Positions 1-7,886 of a stretch of DNA of 64,000 bases are shown here, piece after piece; within the stretch, counting starts at the first letter, position 1; the number at the start of each line of letters is the position of its first letter. Both the position numbers and the translations under genes were made by a program. The notes beneath the pieces are model-generated. The model had not been told where the DNA came from, did not search any database, and was given only the letters and a program-made list of their open reading frames with translations. Origin of the DNA: Catenuloplanes indicus (GTDB lineage Bacteria; Actinomycetota; Actinomycetes; Mycobacteriales; Micromonosporaceae); contig NZ_JAUSUZ010000001.1 in the NCBI RefSeq assembly GCF_030813715.1, forward strand, positions 5,456,001 through 5,520,000, written 5' to 3'.

Positions 1-523
1 TGGCGTCGACCAGGAACAGCAGCATGTAGTTCGCCTGTGCGGCGAAGCCTGCCAGGATCGCGGACGACGCGAAGCCGAGATTGATCGCCCAGTAGTTCAG
101 CGTGAACGCGCGCAGCCGGTCCTTCGGCTCGACCACGTCGACCAGCATCGCGGAGAACGCGGGCCGGGCCGCCTCGGCGAACAGGCCGAGCGCGGCCGCG
201 CCGATCGTGATCACCAGGATGTCCCGGGCGAACGCCAGGTTGACCATCATGGCGGACGCGCCGAGGTGCGCGATCAGCAGCGTGGGACGGCGGCCGAACC
301 GGTCCGCGGCGACGCCACCGATCATCGTGCCGGCCGCGGCGCCGGCGCCGTAGAGGCCGAGGATCAGGCCGGCCTGGCTCTCCGACAGGCCCCGCGCGCT
401 GGTCAGGTAGATCGCCAGGAAGATGACGACGAACCCGCCCATCCGGTTGATCAGATTGCCGGTCCAGAGGTACCAGAAGGTTCTCGGTAGTCCTCCGGCC
501 GTCTCCGACAGCCACGCCCGCAC
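1..523 (-). CDS. MFS transporter, N-terminal part (cut by window edge)
   Basis: Reading the minus strand from a GTG at 523 gives about 174 codons with no stop. The product starts with a short cytoplasmic segment followed by hydrophobic helices, and contains the loop [15 protein letters not shown]. That loop matches the major facilitator signature between helices 2 and 3 (GxLaDRfGRRxxl). It is probably a drug/metabolite:proton antiporter of the inner membrane; the substrate cannot be told. A GGGGG run lies about 7 bases upstream of the GTG. It is divergent from the phosphoglycerate mutase gene, so the 91-base gap must hold both promoters. The C-terminal half is outside the window. Confidence 0.8.
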   Translation of the reverse strand, partial: MRAWLSETAGGLPRTFWYLWTGNLINRMGGFVVIFLAIYLTSARGLSESQAGLILGLYGAGAAAGTMIGGVAADRFGRRPTLLIAHLGASAMMVNLAFARDILVITIGAAALGLFAEAARPAFSAMLVDVVEPKDRLRAFTLNYWAINLGFASSAILAGFAAQANYMLLFLVDA

Positions 524-602
524 GCCGTACCCCCGTGTAATGAATGATTTTCGTTCGGGACCTTACAACCTAGTCCCAGGTGGCCCGGCGGGGCACGCGG
601 AA

Positions 603-608
603 TATCCT
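603..608 (+). promoter_or_regulatory. -10 box for leaderless gpmA transcript
   Basis: TATCCT fits the actinobacterial TANNNT -10 element and ends 6 bases before the ATG. Transcription would therefore begin at or next to the start codon, and no Shine-Dalgarno sequence is present in the remaining space. Confidence 0.5.
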
Positions 609-614
609 GATCGC

Positions 615-1364
615 ATGACTGTGGGGACCCTGGTGCTGTTGCGGCACGGCGAGAGCGAGTGGAACGCCAAGAACCTCTTCACCGGCTGGGTCGACGTCGA
701 CCTGAACGCCAAGGGTGAGGCAGAGGCCCGGCGCGGCGGCGAACTGCTCAAGGAGCACGGCCTGCTGCCCGACGTGGTGCACACCAGCGTGCTGCGTCGC
801 GCGATCCGGACGTCGGAGCTGGCGCTGCACGCAGCCGACCGGCACTGGATCGCGGTGCGCCGCTCGTGGCGGCTGAACGAGCGCCACTACGGTGCGCTTC
901 AGGGCAAGAACAAGAAGGAGACGCTGGACGCGTACGGCGAGGAGCAGTTCATGCTCTGGCGCCGCTCCTACGACACGCCCCCGCCGCCGATCGAGGACGG
1001 CGACGAGTGGTCGCAGATCGGCGACCCGCGCTACGCCACGCTGCCGCCGGAGCTGGCGCCGCGCACCGAGTGCCTGAAGGACGTCGTGCAGCGCATGCTG
1101 CCTTACTGGTACGACGGCATCGTGCCGGACCTGCTGGCCGGCCGCACCGTGCTGGTCACCGCGCACGGCAACTCGCTGCGCGCGCTGGTCAAGCACCTCG
1201 ACCAGATCTCGGACGAGGCGATCGCGAAGCTGAACATCCCGACCGGCATCCCGCTGCGCTACGACCTCGGCGCGGACCTGCGGCCGACCGTGGCCGGCGG
1301 CACCTACCTGGACCCGGAGGCGGCCAAGGAGGCGGCCGCCGCGGTGGCCAACCAGGGCAAGTGA
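615..1364 (+). CDS. gpmA: 2,3-bisphosphoglycerate-dependent phosphoglycerate mutase
   Basis: The 249-residue protein is the usual length of the dPGM family, which interconverts 3- and 2-phosphoglycerate in glycolysis and gluconeogenesis. The phosphohistidine motif [10 protein letters not shown] is at residues 8-17 (catalytic His11). The second catalytic region [14 protein letters not shown] is near residue 182, and the [11 protein letters not shown] segment typical of bacterial GpmA is near residue 90. The start is chosen because LVLLRHG should lie close to the N terminus and a TATCCT -10 box lies 6 bases upstream; a longer reading is open upstream but has no support. In mycobacteria gpm1 also precedes senX3-regX3, as here. 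The gene ends at a strong hairpin facing phoU. Confidence 0.95.
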   Translation: MTVGTLVLLRHGESEWNAKNLFTGWVDVDLNAKGEAEARRGGELLKEHGLLPDVVHTSVLRRAIRTSELALHAADRHWIAVRRSWRLNERHYGALQGKNKKETLDAYGEEQFMLWRRSYDTPPPPIEDGDEWSQIGDPRYATLPPELAPRTECLKDVVQRMLPYWYDGIVPDLLAGRTVLVTAHGNSLRALVKHLDQISDEAIAKLNIPTGIPLRYDLGADLRPTVAGGTYLDPEAAKEAAAAVANQGK

Positions 1365-1368
1365 CGTG

Positions 1369-1395
1369 GTGGGGCCCGGCACCGCCGGGCCCCAC
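1369..1395. terminator. Bidirectional hairpin between gpmA and phoU
   Basis: A perfect 12-base inverted repeat (GTGGGGCCCGGC and its complement) with a 3-base ACC loop lies between the stop codons of two convergent genes. There is no clear U tract, as is common in actinobacteria. Confidence 0.7.
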
Positions 1396-1400
1396 TCCCG

Positions 1401-2066
1401 CTAGCTGCCGGCGACCGACCCGTCGGTCACGGTCTCGCCGGTGAGCAGGTAGATGACCCGGCGGCCGGAGTTCACCGCGTGGTCGGCGAAGCGCTCGTAG
1501 AAGCGGCCCAGCAGCGCGCCGTCGATCGCGGTCTCCGCACCGTACGGCCAGTCGTCGCCGAGCAGCACCTTGAACAGCTCGCGGTGCAGGTTGTCCATCA
1601 CGTCGTCGTCGGCCTCGAGCTCGGCCGCGAGCTTCGCGTCCGGCTCGGCCAGCACGGTCGCCACCTTGCCGGCGATCGCGTCGGCCACGTTCGCCATCTC
1701 CTTGAAGACGCCGCGCAGCTCGGCCGGGACCGCGGGGGACGGGTGCCGGCGCAGCGCGGTCTTGGCCACGTGGTCGGCCAGGTCGCCCATCCGCTCCAGG
1801 TCCGCCGCGATGTGCAGCGCGGTGATCAGCAGCCGCAGGTCGGAGGCGACCGGCGCCTGCCGGGCCAGGATGTCCGCCACCTTCTCCTCGACCTGCCGGT
1901 ACAGATCGTCGAGGTCGGCGTCCTGCTCGATGACCGCCTCGCCGGCGGCGCGGTCGGCGGCGAGCAGCGCCGTCGTGGCGCGGCGCATGGCGACGCGCGC
2001 ACCCTCGGCCAGCTCGACCAGCAGCCGGCTGACCTCCCTCAGGTCTGCCTGAAATTCAACGCGCAT
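1401..2066 (-). CDS. phoU: PhoU phosphate-signalling regulator
   Basis: The 221-residue helical protein consists of two PhoU repeats. Segments such as ALHIAADLERMGDLADHV and YERFADHAVNSGRRVIYLLTG carry the conserved E/DxxxD metal-binding helices of the family. PhoU links the Pst phosphate transporter to the PhoR/SenX3 kinase and represses the phosphate-starvation response when phosphate is plentiful. The third Met of the open frame (MRVEF) is taken as the start because PhoU proteins normally begin there. It is divergent from senX3, the arrangement seen for phoU and phoRP in Streptomyces, and shares a promoter region with a PHO-box-like repeat. Confidence 0.93.
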   Translation of the reverse strand: MRVEFQADLREVSRLLVELAEGARVAMRRATTALLAADRAAGEAVIEQDADLDDLYRQVEEKVADILARQAPVASDLRLLITALHIAADLERMGDLADHVAKTALRRHPSPAVPAELRGVFKEMANVADAIAGKVATVLAEPDAKLAAELEADDDVMDNLHRELFKVLLGDDWPYGAETAIDGALLGRFYERFADHAVNSGRRVIYLLTGETVTDGSVAGS

Positions 2067-2125
2067 GATCACGTCCTCGTTGTCTGTGTATGCGGGGTTA
2101 CCGTAGGTCGCGGGGGCGGCCCACC

Positions 2126-2164
2126 GGTGAACTGCGATGAACGACGCCGAGCCGGGAGTTGAAC
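2126..2164 (-). promoter_or_regulatory. Candidate PHO box in the phoU/senX3 divergent promoter
   Basis: On the minus strand three copies of GTTCAnC (GTTCAAC at 2164-2158, GTTCATC at 2142-2136, GTTCACC at 2132-2126) are spaced 22 and 10 bases apart. This is close to the 11-base periodicity of PhoP direct-repeat units (consensus GTTCACC) in Streptomyces. The middle unit (GGCTCGGCGTC) is degenerate. The position between phoU and the kinase gene fits autoregulation. Confidence 0.55.
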
Positions 2165-2224
2165 ATTACGAAACCCAGGCCGGTTTTGCCGCTTTTGTCG
2201 AGGGCTTCAGGTAAACAATCCCCC

Positions 2225-2230
2225 TACCAT
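2225..2230 (+). promoter_or_regulatory. -10 box for leaderless senX3 transcript
   Basis: TACCAT fits TANNNT and ends 7 bases before the GTG start codon, which has no Shine-Dalgarno sequence. Confidence 0.45.
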
Positions 2231-2237
2231 CGCTGGC

Positions 2238-3548
2238 GTGAGGTGGGCGGTGGAGTCAGGCGTGGCCGGTGCGACAGTGATCGGGCTGGCCCTCGGCGTG
2301 CTCTTCGGGCTCCTCTACGGACGTATGCGATGGGCCCGGCACCGGCACTCCGGGCTGGGCCCGGACTCCGCCGTCGAGGTCCAGGTCGATGGGAGGCCGG
2401 CGATAGGCACGAAGGATCAGGCCCCGATGTCCGGCCTGGGGCGCAAGAGCCTCGACTCGCTGCGGGTCGGCGTGGTCGTGCTGGACGCGACCGACACCCC
2501 GGTGCTGGTCAACCCGGCGGCGCGCGCGATGGGCCTGCTGCGCGCCGGCACCGGGCCCGGGACGATAGCGGCACACCCGATCCTGCGTACCCTCGCCGGG
2601 CAGGTCCGCCGCACCGGCGTGCGCCGCGAGGTGGAGCTGGACCTGCGCCGGGGCCGCGAGGGCGGCCCGCAGGCACCGCTCGGCGTGCATCTGCGCGCGG
2701 TCGCGCTCGGCGGTGAGTTCGTCGCGGTCGAGGCGGCGGACGTCACCGAGTCGCACCGGGTCGACCGGGTCCGCCGCGACTTCGTGGCCAACGTCAGCCA
2801 CGAGCTGAAGACCCCGATCGGCGCGCTCCAGCTGCTCTCCGAGGCGCTGCTGGACGCGACCGACCCGATCACCGCCGGTAGCTCGCCGGACCCGGCCGAG
2901 GACGTGGCCGCGGCCCGGCGCTTCGCCGAGCGCATCCACCACGAGTCGTTGCGGATGGGCCGGTTGGTCAGCGAGCTCCTCGAACTGAGCCGGTTGCAGG
3001 GCGCCGAACCGCTGCCCACGCCGGAACCGGTCTCCGTCGACTGGGTGGTGGCCGAGACGATCGACCGCACCCGTACCGCCGCCGCGGCCAAGTCGATCGA
3101 GGTGGCCGTGGAGGGCGGGCGCGGCCTGCTCGTCTACGGCAACGACAGCCAGGTCGCCACGGCCGTCACCAACCTGGTGGAGAACGCGATCGCCTACTCG
3201 CCGGAGGACACCAGGGTCACGGTCGTGATCAGCGCGGACGACGAGAACGTGCAGATCGCGGTCACCGACCAGGGGATCGGCATCGGCGGCGCGGACATCG
3301 ACCGGATCTTCGAACGCTTCTACCGGGCCGATCAGGCGCGGTCCCGGTCCACCGGCGGGACGGGACTCGGGCTGGCCATCGTCAAGCACATCGCCACCAA
3401 CCACGGTGGCCGGGTGGACGTGACGAGCACACTGGGGGAGGGGTCGACGTTCACTCTTCGGCTGCCTGCCCGACCGCTGGCGGACGGCATGCCGCTAACC
3501 ACGTCGGTTGAGATCGAGTCCGGTCCGGCCGTGCTCGGGCAGTCCTGA
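2238..3548 (+). CDS. senX3: Phosphate-sensing histidine kinase SenX3 (PhoR type)
   Basis: The 436-residue kinase has one N-terminal membrane segment (residues about 8-28), a PAS-like region (about 70-165), a HisKA domain with FVANVSHELKTP (phosphorylated His188), and a C-terminal HATPase with the N box NLVENAIAYSP, DQGIGIG and GTGLGLAIVKH. The single membrane helix and tiny extracytoplasmic part match SenX3, which is thought to read phosphate status through PhoU/Pst rather than by direct ligand binding. The response regulator gene follows after 29 bases, so the two are probably cotranscribed. The GTG start gives a protein beginning directly with the membrane segment. Confidence 0.93.
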   Translation: MRWAVESGVAGATVIGLALGVLFGLLYGRMRWARHRHSGLGPDSAVEVQVDGRPAIGTKDQAPMSGLGRKSLDSLRVGVVVLDATDTPVLVNPAARAMGLLRAGTGPGTIAAHPILRTLAGQVRRTGVRREVELDLRRGREGGPQAPLGVHLRAVALGGEFVAVEAADVTESHRVDRVRRDFVANVSHELKTPIGALQLLSEALLDATDPITAGSSPDPAEDVAAARRFAERIHHESLRMGRLVSELLELSRLQGAEPLPTPEPVSVDWVVAETIDRTRTAAAAKSIEVAVEGGRGLLVYGNDSQVATAVTNLVENAIAYSPEDTRVTVVISADDENVQIAVTDQGIGIGGADIDRIFERFYRADQARSRSTGGTGLGLAIVKHIATNHGGRVDVTSTLGEGSTFTLRLPARPLADGMPLTTSVEIESGPAVLGQS

Positions 3549-3577
3549 GCTGCCGGACATAGGAAAGGAAGTTACTG

Positions 3578-4261
3578 GTGGCCCGTGTGCTGGTCGTCGA
3601 GGACGAGGAGTCGTTCTCCGACGCGCTCTCCTACATGCTCCGCAAGGAGGGGTTCGAGGTCTCGGTCGCGGAGACCGGCGTCTCGGCGCTGACCGAGTTC
3701 GACCGCACCGGCGCGGACATCGTGCTCCTGGACCTGATGCTGCCGGAGATGTCCGGCACCGAGGTCTGCCGCCAGCTGCGGCAGCGCTCGCACGTGCCGA
3801 TCATCATGGTCACCGCGCGGGACAGCGAGATCGACAAGGTGGTCGGCCTGGAGATCGGCGCCGACGACTACGTCACCAAGCCGTACTCGCCGCGCGAACT
3901 GGTCGCCCGGATCCGCGCCGTGCTCCGCCGCAACCAGACGGAGACGGTCGAGGACAGCACGCCCACGCTCGCCGCCGGCCCGGTCCGGATGGACGTGGAA
4001 CGGCACGTGGTCACCGTCGACGGCGCCGCCGTGCAGCTGCCGCTCAAGGAGTTCGAGCTGCTCGAACTGCTGCTGCGCAACGCCGGCCGGGTGCTCACCC
4101 GCGGCCAGCTGATCGACCGCGTCTGGGGCGCCGACTACGTCGGCGACACGAAGACCCTCGACGTGCACGTCAAGCGGCTCCGCTCCAAGGTCGAGCCGGA
4201 GCCGTCCGCACCGCGCTACATCGTCACGGTCCGCGGTCTCGGCTACAAGTTCGAGCCGTAG
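3578..4261 (+). CDS. regX3: Phosphate-response regulator RegX3 (PhoP type)
   Basis: The 227-residue OmpR/PhoB-family regulator has a receiver domain with acidic EDEE near the N terminus, phospho-acceptor Asp52 in LLDLMLPEMSG and Lys101 in VTKPYSP. A winged-helix DNA-binding domain with LLRNAGRVLTRGQLIDRVWG and HVKRLRSKVEP follows. It should be phosphorylated by the kinase encoded immediately upstream and activate genes with PHO boxes, including possibly phoU and its own operon. The AGGAAAGGAAG ribosome-binding sequence 6-16 bases upstream supports the GTG start. A strong hairpin follows the stop. Confidence 0.94.
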   Translation: MARVLVVEDEESFSDALSYMLRKEGFEVSVAETGVSALTEFDRTGADIVLLDLMLPEMSGTEVCRQLRQRSHVPIIMVTARDSEIDKVVGLEIGADDYVTKPYSPRELVARIRAVLRRNQTETVEDSTPTLAAGPVRMDVERHVVTVDGAAVQLPLKEFELLELLLRNAGRVLTRGQLIDRVWGADYVGDTKTLDVHVKRLRSKVEPEPSAPRYIVTVRGLGYKFEP

Positions 4262-4270
4262 GACGGCCCA

Positions 4271-4296
4271 CCGGCCGGCAGCCCGCTGCCGGCCGG
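4271..4296. terminator. Bidirectional hairpin after regX3
   Basis: Perfect 12-base arms (CCGGCCGGCAGC and complement) lie between the convergent regX3 and the Cys-rich gene; the innermost pairs must open to form the loop. Confidence 0.65.
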
Positions 4297-4301
4297 ACCG
4301 G

Positions 4302-5171
4302 CTAGCGCCGCGCCTGCGGTGGGGTGGCCGGCTCGCGGCCGCCGGGCAGCTCGGCGGCGCCGGCCGCGACCGTGGCCGGGTGGACCGCGATCAGGCCCTG
4401 CCGGAGGCGGGTCGTGCACAGCTCGGCCAGCTTGGTGTAGGCGTCCTTGCCGATCAGGGCGATCAGCTCCGGCTCGTAGGAGCGGAACATCGCGTCCGTG
4501 CCGACGTGGGCGTCCGGCGACGAGGTGCACCACCAGTGCAGGTCGTGGCCGCCCTCGCCCCAGCCGCGGCGGTCGAACTCGGTGAGCGTGGAGACCAGCA
4601 CCTTCGTGCCGTCGGGGCGGCTGACCCAGTCCTGGGCGCGGCGGACCGGCAGCTGCCAGCAGACGTCCGGCTTGTACTCCAGCGGGTGGACGCCGTCGCG
4701 CAGCGCCTGGGCGTGCAGCGCGCAGCCGCCACCGGCCGGGAAGTCCGGGTCGTTGAGGAAGACGCACGGGCCGCCCGCGCGCTGGGTGGCGGTGCGGCGG
4801 GCCGGGGCGTCACCGTCGATGGTGTCGACCTCGGTGTAGTTCTTGAAGCCGCGCCGGTAGTGCTGCCAGGTCTCCGGCGTGAGGCGCTTGACCGCCTTCT
4901 TCAGCCGGTCCTCGTCGTCGGAGTCGGTGAAGAACGCGCCGTGCGAACAGCAGCCGTCCTGCGCGCGGCCCGGCACGATGCCGTGGCAGGCCTTGCCGAA
5001 CACGCACGTCCAGCGGGACAGCAGCCAGGTGAGGTCCGCGCGGATCACGTGCTTCGGATCGGCGGGGTCGGCGAACTCGATCCACTCGCGGGGGAAGTCG
5101 AGGCCGACCTCCCGGGCGCGGGGGTCGTCCGGGGAGTCGACCAGTACCTGAAGCTGCGTTCGGCTTGCCAC
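4302..5171 (-). CDS. Conserved Cys-rich actinobacterial protein (Rv0495c-like)
   Basis: The 289-residue protein has no membrane segment and carries many conserved Cys and His residues: [41 protein letters not shown] and HWWCTSS. This pattern suggests a bound metal or Fe-S cluster, similar in style to YkgJ-type Cys-rich domains, but the function is unknown. Its length and place next to regX3 match M. tuberculosis Rv0495c, also near senX3-regX3. The GTG start is supported by a TAGGGT -10 box 6 bases upstream on the minus strand (5183-5178). That implies a leaderless mRNA. Confidence 0.75.
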   Translation of the reverse strand: MASRTQLQVLVDSPDDPRAREVGLDFPREWIEFADPADPKHVIRADLTWLLSRWTCVFGKACHGIVPGRAQDGCCSHGAFFTDSDDEDRLKKAVKRLTPETWQHYRRGFKNYTEVDTIDGDAPARRTATQRAGGPCVFLNDPDFPAGGGCALHAQALRDGVHPLEYKPDVCWQLPVRRAQDWVSRPDGTKVLVSTLTEFDRRGWGEGGHDLHWWCTSSPDAHVGTDAMFRSYEPELIALIGKDAYTKLAELCTTRLRQGLIAVHPATVAAGAAELPGGREPATPPQARR

Positions 5172-5273
5172 CCGGTCACCCTACGCCCGGACCTGCGACT
5201 CAGCAGCGCGACAAGCGGTGGCCGGGTGACACTTCGCCGGGCGGTACGGCCGTCGCGAGTTACGCTGAGGGGT

Positions 5274-6074
5274 GTGACCGAGCGAGTGCCAGTTCTTCTG
5301 TCCAGCTCCTCCGTCTTCCCGGAGCCGACCGCCGCGGCCTTTCAGATGGCCGCCCACCTCGGCTTCGACGGCGTCGAGGTGATGGTGTGGACGGACGTGG
5401 TGAGCCAGGACGCCGGCGCGCTGCAGGGCCTCGCGGCGCACTACGGCGTACCGGTGATGTCCGTACACGCGCCCTGCCTGCTGGTGACGCAGCGGGTGTG
5501 GAGCCCCGACCCGTGGGAGCGGCTGCGCCGGGCCGCGGTCCTGGCCGAGAAGCTGGGTGCCACGACCGTGGTCGTGCACCCGCCGTTCACCTGGCAGCGG
5601 GACTACGCGAAACGCTTCCAGGAGGGCCTGCACAAGATGACCCTCAAACACCCGGGCCTCAAGTTTGCGGTGGAGAACATGTACCCGGTGAAGATGGCCG
5701 GCCGCGACTTCGTGCCGTACGTCCCGGGCTGGAACCCGGTCGAGACCGGCTACGACGCGTACACGCTGGACATCTCGCACTGCTCCGCCGCGCGCACCGA
5801 CCCGCTCGCGATGGCCGAGTCGATGGGTGACAAGCTCGCCCACCTGCACCTGGGCGACGGCACCGGCGAGGGCCGCGACGAGCACCTGGTGCCGGGCCGC
5901 GGCACGATGCCGTGCGCCGAGGTGCTCGCGTCGCTCTCCCGGAACGGGTTCCGCGGGTCGGTCGCGCTGGAGGTCGCCACCCGGAAGTCGAGCAGCCGCG
6001 CCGAACGTGAGGCCGACCTGGCCGAGTCGCTGCGCTTCGCCCGCGAACACCTCGGCGTGCTGACCAGCCACTGA
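5274..6074 (+). CDS. Sugar phosphate isomerase/epimerase-like TIM barrel
   Basis: The 266-residue protein resembles the xylose-isomerase-like / AP endonuclease 2 TIM-barrel family. Typical strand ends with metal-binding residues are SVHAP, VVHPPF, FAVENMYP, DISHCS, HLHLGDG and VALEVAT. The family isomerises or epimerises sugar phosphates with a divalent metal; the substrate here is unknown. Position and size match Rv0498 of M. tuberculosis. The GTG start is preferred because a TACGCT -10 box (5261-5266) lies 7 bases upstream; upstream in-frame codons do not look like the family. Confidence 0.82.
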   Translation: MTERVPVLLSSSSVFPEPTAAAFQMAAHLGFDGVEVMVWTDVVSQDAGALQGLAAHYGVPVMSVHAPCLLVTQRVWSPDPWERLRRAAVLAEKLGATTVVVHPPFTWQRDYAKRFQEGLHKMTLKHPGLKFAVENMYPVKMAGRDFVPYVPGWNPVETGYDAYTLDISHCSAARTDPLAMAESMGDKLAHLHLGDGTGEGRDEHLVPGRGTMPCAEVLASLSRNGFRGSVALEVATRKSSSRAEREADLAESLRFAREHLGVLTSH

Positions 6075-6158
6075 ACAGCGATATACCCGCTTCCGGCGGC
6101 ACCGGTTCCGCACGCTCCCGCAGGCACCGGTCGTCGCGGGGGCAGAGCGTTTACTCCG

Positions 6159-6199
6159 TGCAGGGGTGTGTGGCCGGGTCGGCGGCAGGGCCCCCTGCA
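6159..6199. terminator. Weak hairpin between convergent genes
   Basis: TGCAGGGG and its complement are separated by about 25 G/C-rich bases, in the gap between the isomerase-like gene and the CGNR gene. It is the only dyad of note in the gap. Confidence 0.3.
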
Positions 6200-6237
6200 T
6201 GATCCGAGGGCGCAAGGCCGGACCGGCACGCCGGTGC

Positions 6238-6804
6238 TCAGACGCGGGTCAGCTGCGGGCTCTCGGCGGCGGCGGGATCGGCGGAGGCGGCGCGCTTGCG
6301 GGCGCGGTGGGCGGCCACGTGCGAGCGGGTCGCGCAGCGCTCGGAGCAGAAGCGGCGGCAGCAGTTCGAGGACGTGTCCAGGTAGACGTTGCCGCAGCGC
6401 TCGTCGGCGCAGATGCCGAAGCGCGAGCTGCCGTACTCGCACAGCCAGACGGCCAGGCCCCAGACGGCACCGGCCAGGTACTCCGCGCTGACCGACGCGC
6501 CGCGGCTGGTCACGTGCATGTGCCAGTCGGCCGCGTCATGGCCGGAGATGCGCGGCTGGACCGGGAAAGCCTCCAGCAGCGAGTTCAGCTCGGAGACGGT
6601 CTCGGTGTCGCGTCCGGCGGCGCCGGACTCGAAGACCTCGCGCAGGCGCTTCTGCGCCCGGCGGAGCGTCGCGAGGTCCCGGTCGGCGACCTCGTCGCGC
6701 ATGTACGCGTTCTCGTCGGTGAAGAGACCCCGGAGGTCGTCGACGGTCGCGAGCTGCGTGTTGACGAGGTCGACCGCGGTGCGGGCGTACGCATCGAAGT
6801 TCAC
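6238..6804 (-). CDS. CGNR zinc-finger (ABATE-domain) regulator
   Basis: The 188-residue protein starts with NFDAYARTAVDLVNT, typical of the ABATE domain. It ends with a treble-clef CGNR zinc finger: GICADERCGNVYLDTSSNCC followed by RRFCSERCATRSHVAAHRARKR. Such proteins are stress-related transcription regulators of actinobacteria. The frame is open much further upstream, but that part is the antisense shadow of proline dehydrogenase. The GTG at 6804 is chosen because it gives the usual family length and a TACGGT -10 box lies 6 bases before it on the minus strand. It is divergent from the proline dehydrogenase gene, 69 bases away. Confidence 0.85.
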   Translation of the reverse strand: MNFDAYARTAVDLVNTQLATVDDLRGLFTDENAYMRDEVADRDLATLRRAQKRLREVFESGAAGRDTETVSELNSLLEAFPVQPRISGHDAADWHMHVTSRGASVSAEYLAGAVWGLAVWLCEYGSSRFGICADERCGNVYLDTSSNCCRRFCSERCATRSHVAAHRARKRAASADPAAAESPQLTRV

Positions 6805-6861
6805 CCGACAACCGTAGACGATTCGTTCGACTACGTCGGTCGTCCGTAAGGGCGGGGCGTA

Positions 6862-6867
6862 TACGCT
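6862..6867 (+). promoter_or_regulatory. -10 box for leaderless proline dehydrogenase mRNA
   Basis: TACGCT fits TANNNT and ends 6 bases before the ATG. Confidence 0.45.
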
Positions 6868-6873
6868 CCCCGT

Positions 6874-7794
6874 ATGCTCCGTTCGGCCATCCTCGCCGCC
6901 TCCCGCTCCGCCCGGCTGGAGAATCTGGTCTCGAAGGCACCGTTCGGCCGGGACGTGGCACGGCGTTTCGTCGCCGGCGACGGCGTGGCGGACGCGATCC
7001 GGGTCGCCACCGAGCTGGCGGCGGACGGTCTGTCCACCACGGTCGAGCACCTCGGCCCGGTGACGGCCACCGAGGCGGGCGCCCACGCGGCCCGCGACGA
7101 GTACCGCCGGCTGCTGCACCGCGTCGCGGAGGCGGGCCTGTCCGACACGGCCGAGGTCAGCGTGAAACTGTCCGCGCTCGGCCGGTCCGTGGACGAGCAA
7201 CTGGCCCGGGAGCTGGCGCGGGACGTCTGCACGGCTGCGGCCGAGGCCGGCACCACGGTCACCGTGGACATGGAGGAGAGCGCGGCCACCGACTTCGTGC
7301 TGGACACGGTCGGCAAGCTGCGCGGCGACGTACCGTCCACCGGCGTGGCGGTGCAGGCCTACCTGCGCCGGACCGAGGCGGACTGCCGGGAGCTGGCACA
7401 CCCCGGTTCCCGGGTGCGGTTGTGCAAGGGCGCCTATCCGGAGCCGGAGTCGGTGGCCTGGCAGGCCGCGCTGGAGGTCGACAAGTCGTTCGTCCGCTGC
7501 CTGAACGCGCTGCTTTCCGGCCCGGCGTACCCGATGGTCGCCACGCACGACGCGCGGCTGATCGCGATCGCGGAGGACCGGGCGCGGTGGTTCGACCGGG
7601 GGGCCGGCGAGTTCGAGTTCCAGATGCTCTACGGCGTGCGGCCGGCCGAGCAGGCGCGGCTCGCGGCCGAGGGCCACACGGTCCGCGTCTATCTGCCGTA
7701 CGGCACGCACTGGTACGGCTACCTTGCGCGCCGGCTTGCCGAGCGGCCGGGTAGCGCGGCGTTCCTGGGCCGGGCGCTGACCAACCGACGGTGA
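6874..7794 (+). CDS. Proline dehydrogenase (monofunctional, FAD)
   Basis: The 306-residue protein is a PutA-type beta/alpha barrel that oxidises proline to pyrroline-5-carboxylate with FAD. Recognisable motifs are VSVKLSALG, VTVDMEES, RLCKGAYPEP, VATHD, FEFQMLYGVR and the C-terminal substrate-binding helix RVYLPYGTHWYGYLARRLAERP. It lacks the fused aldehyde dehydrogenase of proteobacterial PutA, as usual for actinobacteria, and no P5C dehydrogenase gene lies beside it. The short upstream space with TACGCT suggests a leaderless mRNA. Confidence 0.93.
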   Translation: MLRSAILAASRSARLENLVSKAPFGRDVARRFVAGDGVADAIRVATELAADGLSTTVEHLGPVTATEAGAHAARDEYRRLLHRVAEAGLSDTAEVSVKLSALGRSVDEQLARELARDVCTAAAEAGTTVTVDMEESAATDFVLDTVGKLRGDVPSTGVAVQAYLRRTEADCRELAHPGSRVRLCKGAYPEPESVAWQAALEVDKSFVRCLNALLSGPAYPMVATHDARLIAIAEDRARWFDRGAGEFEFQMLYGVRPAEQARLAAEGHTVRVYLPYGTHWYGYLARRLAERPGSAAFLGRALTNRR

Positions 7795-7874
7795 TCCCGG
7801 CCGAACCGAGCACCCGGCGGTAAACCGCGCGATTCGAGCCAAAAGGCCTATGCCCGCGGCGTGACACGCGGTTC

Positions 7875-7880
7875 TAGGCT
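7875..7880 (+). promoter_or_regulatory. -10 box for the HExxH membrane protein gene
   Basis: TAGGCT fits TANNNT and lies 6 bases before the GTG start. Confidence 0.45.
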
Positions 7881-7886
7881 GCGCTC

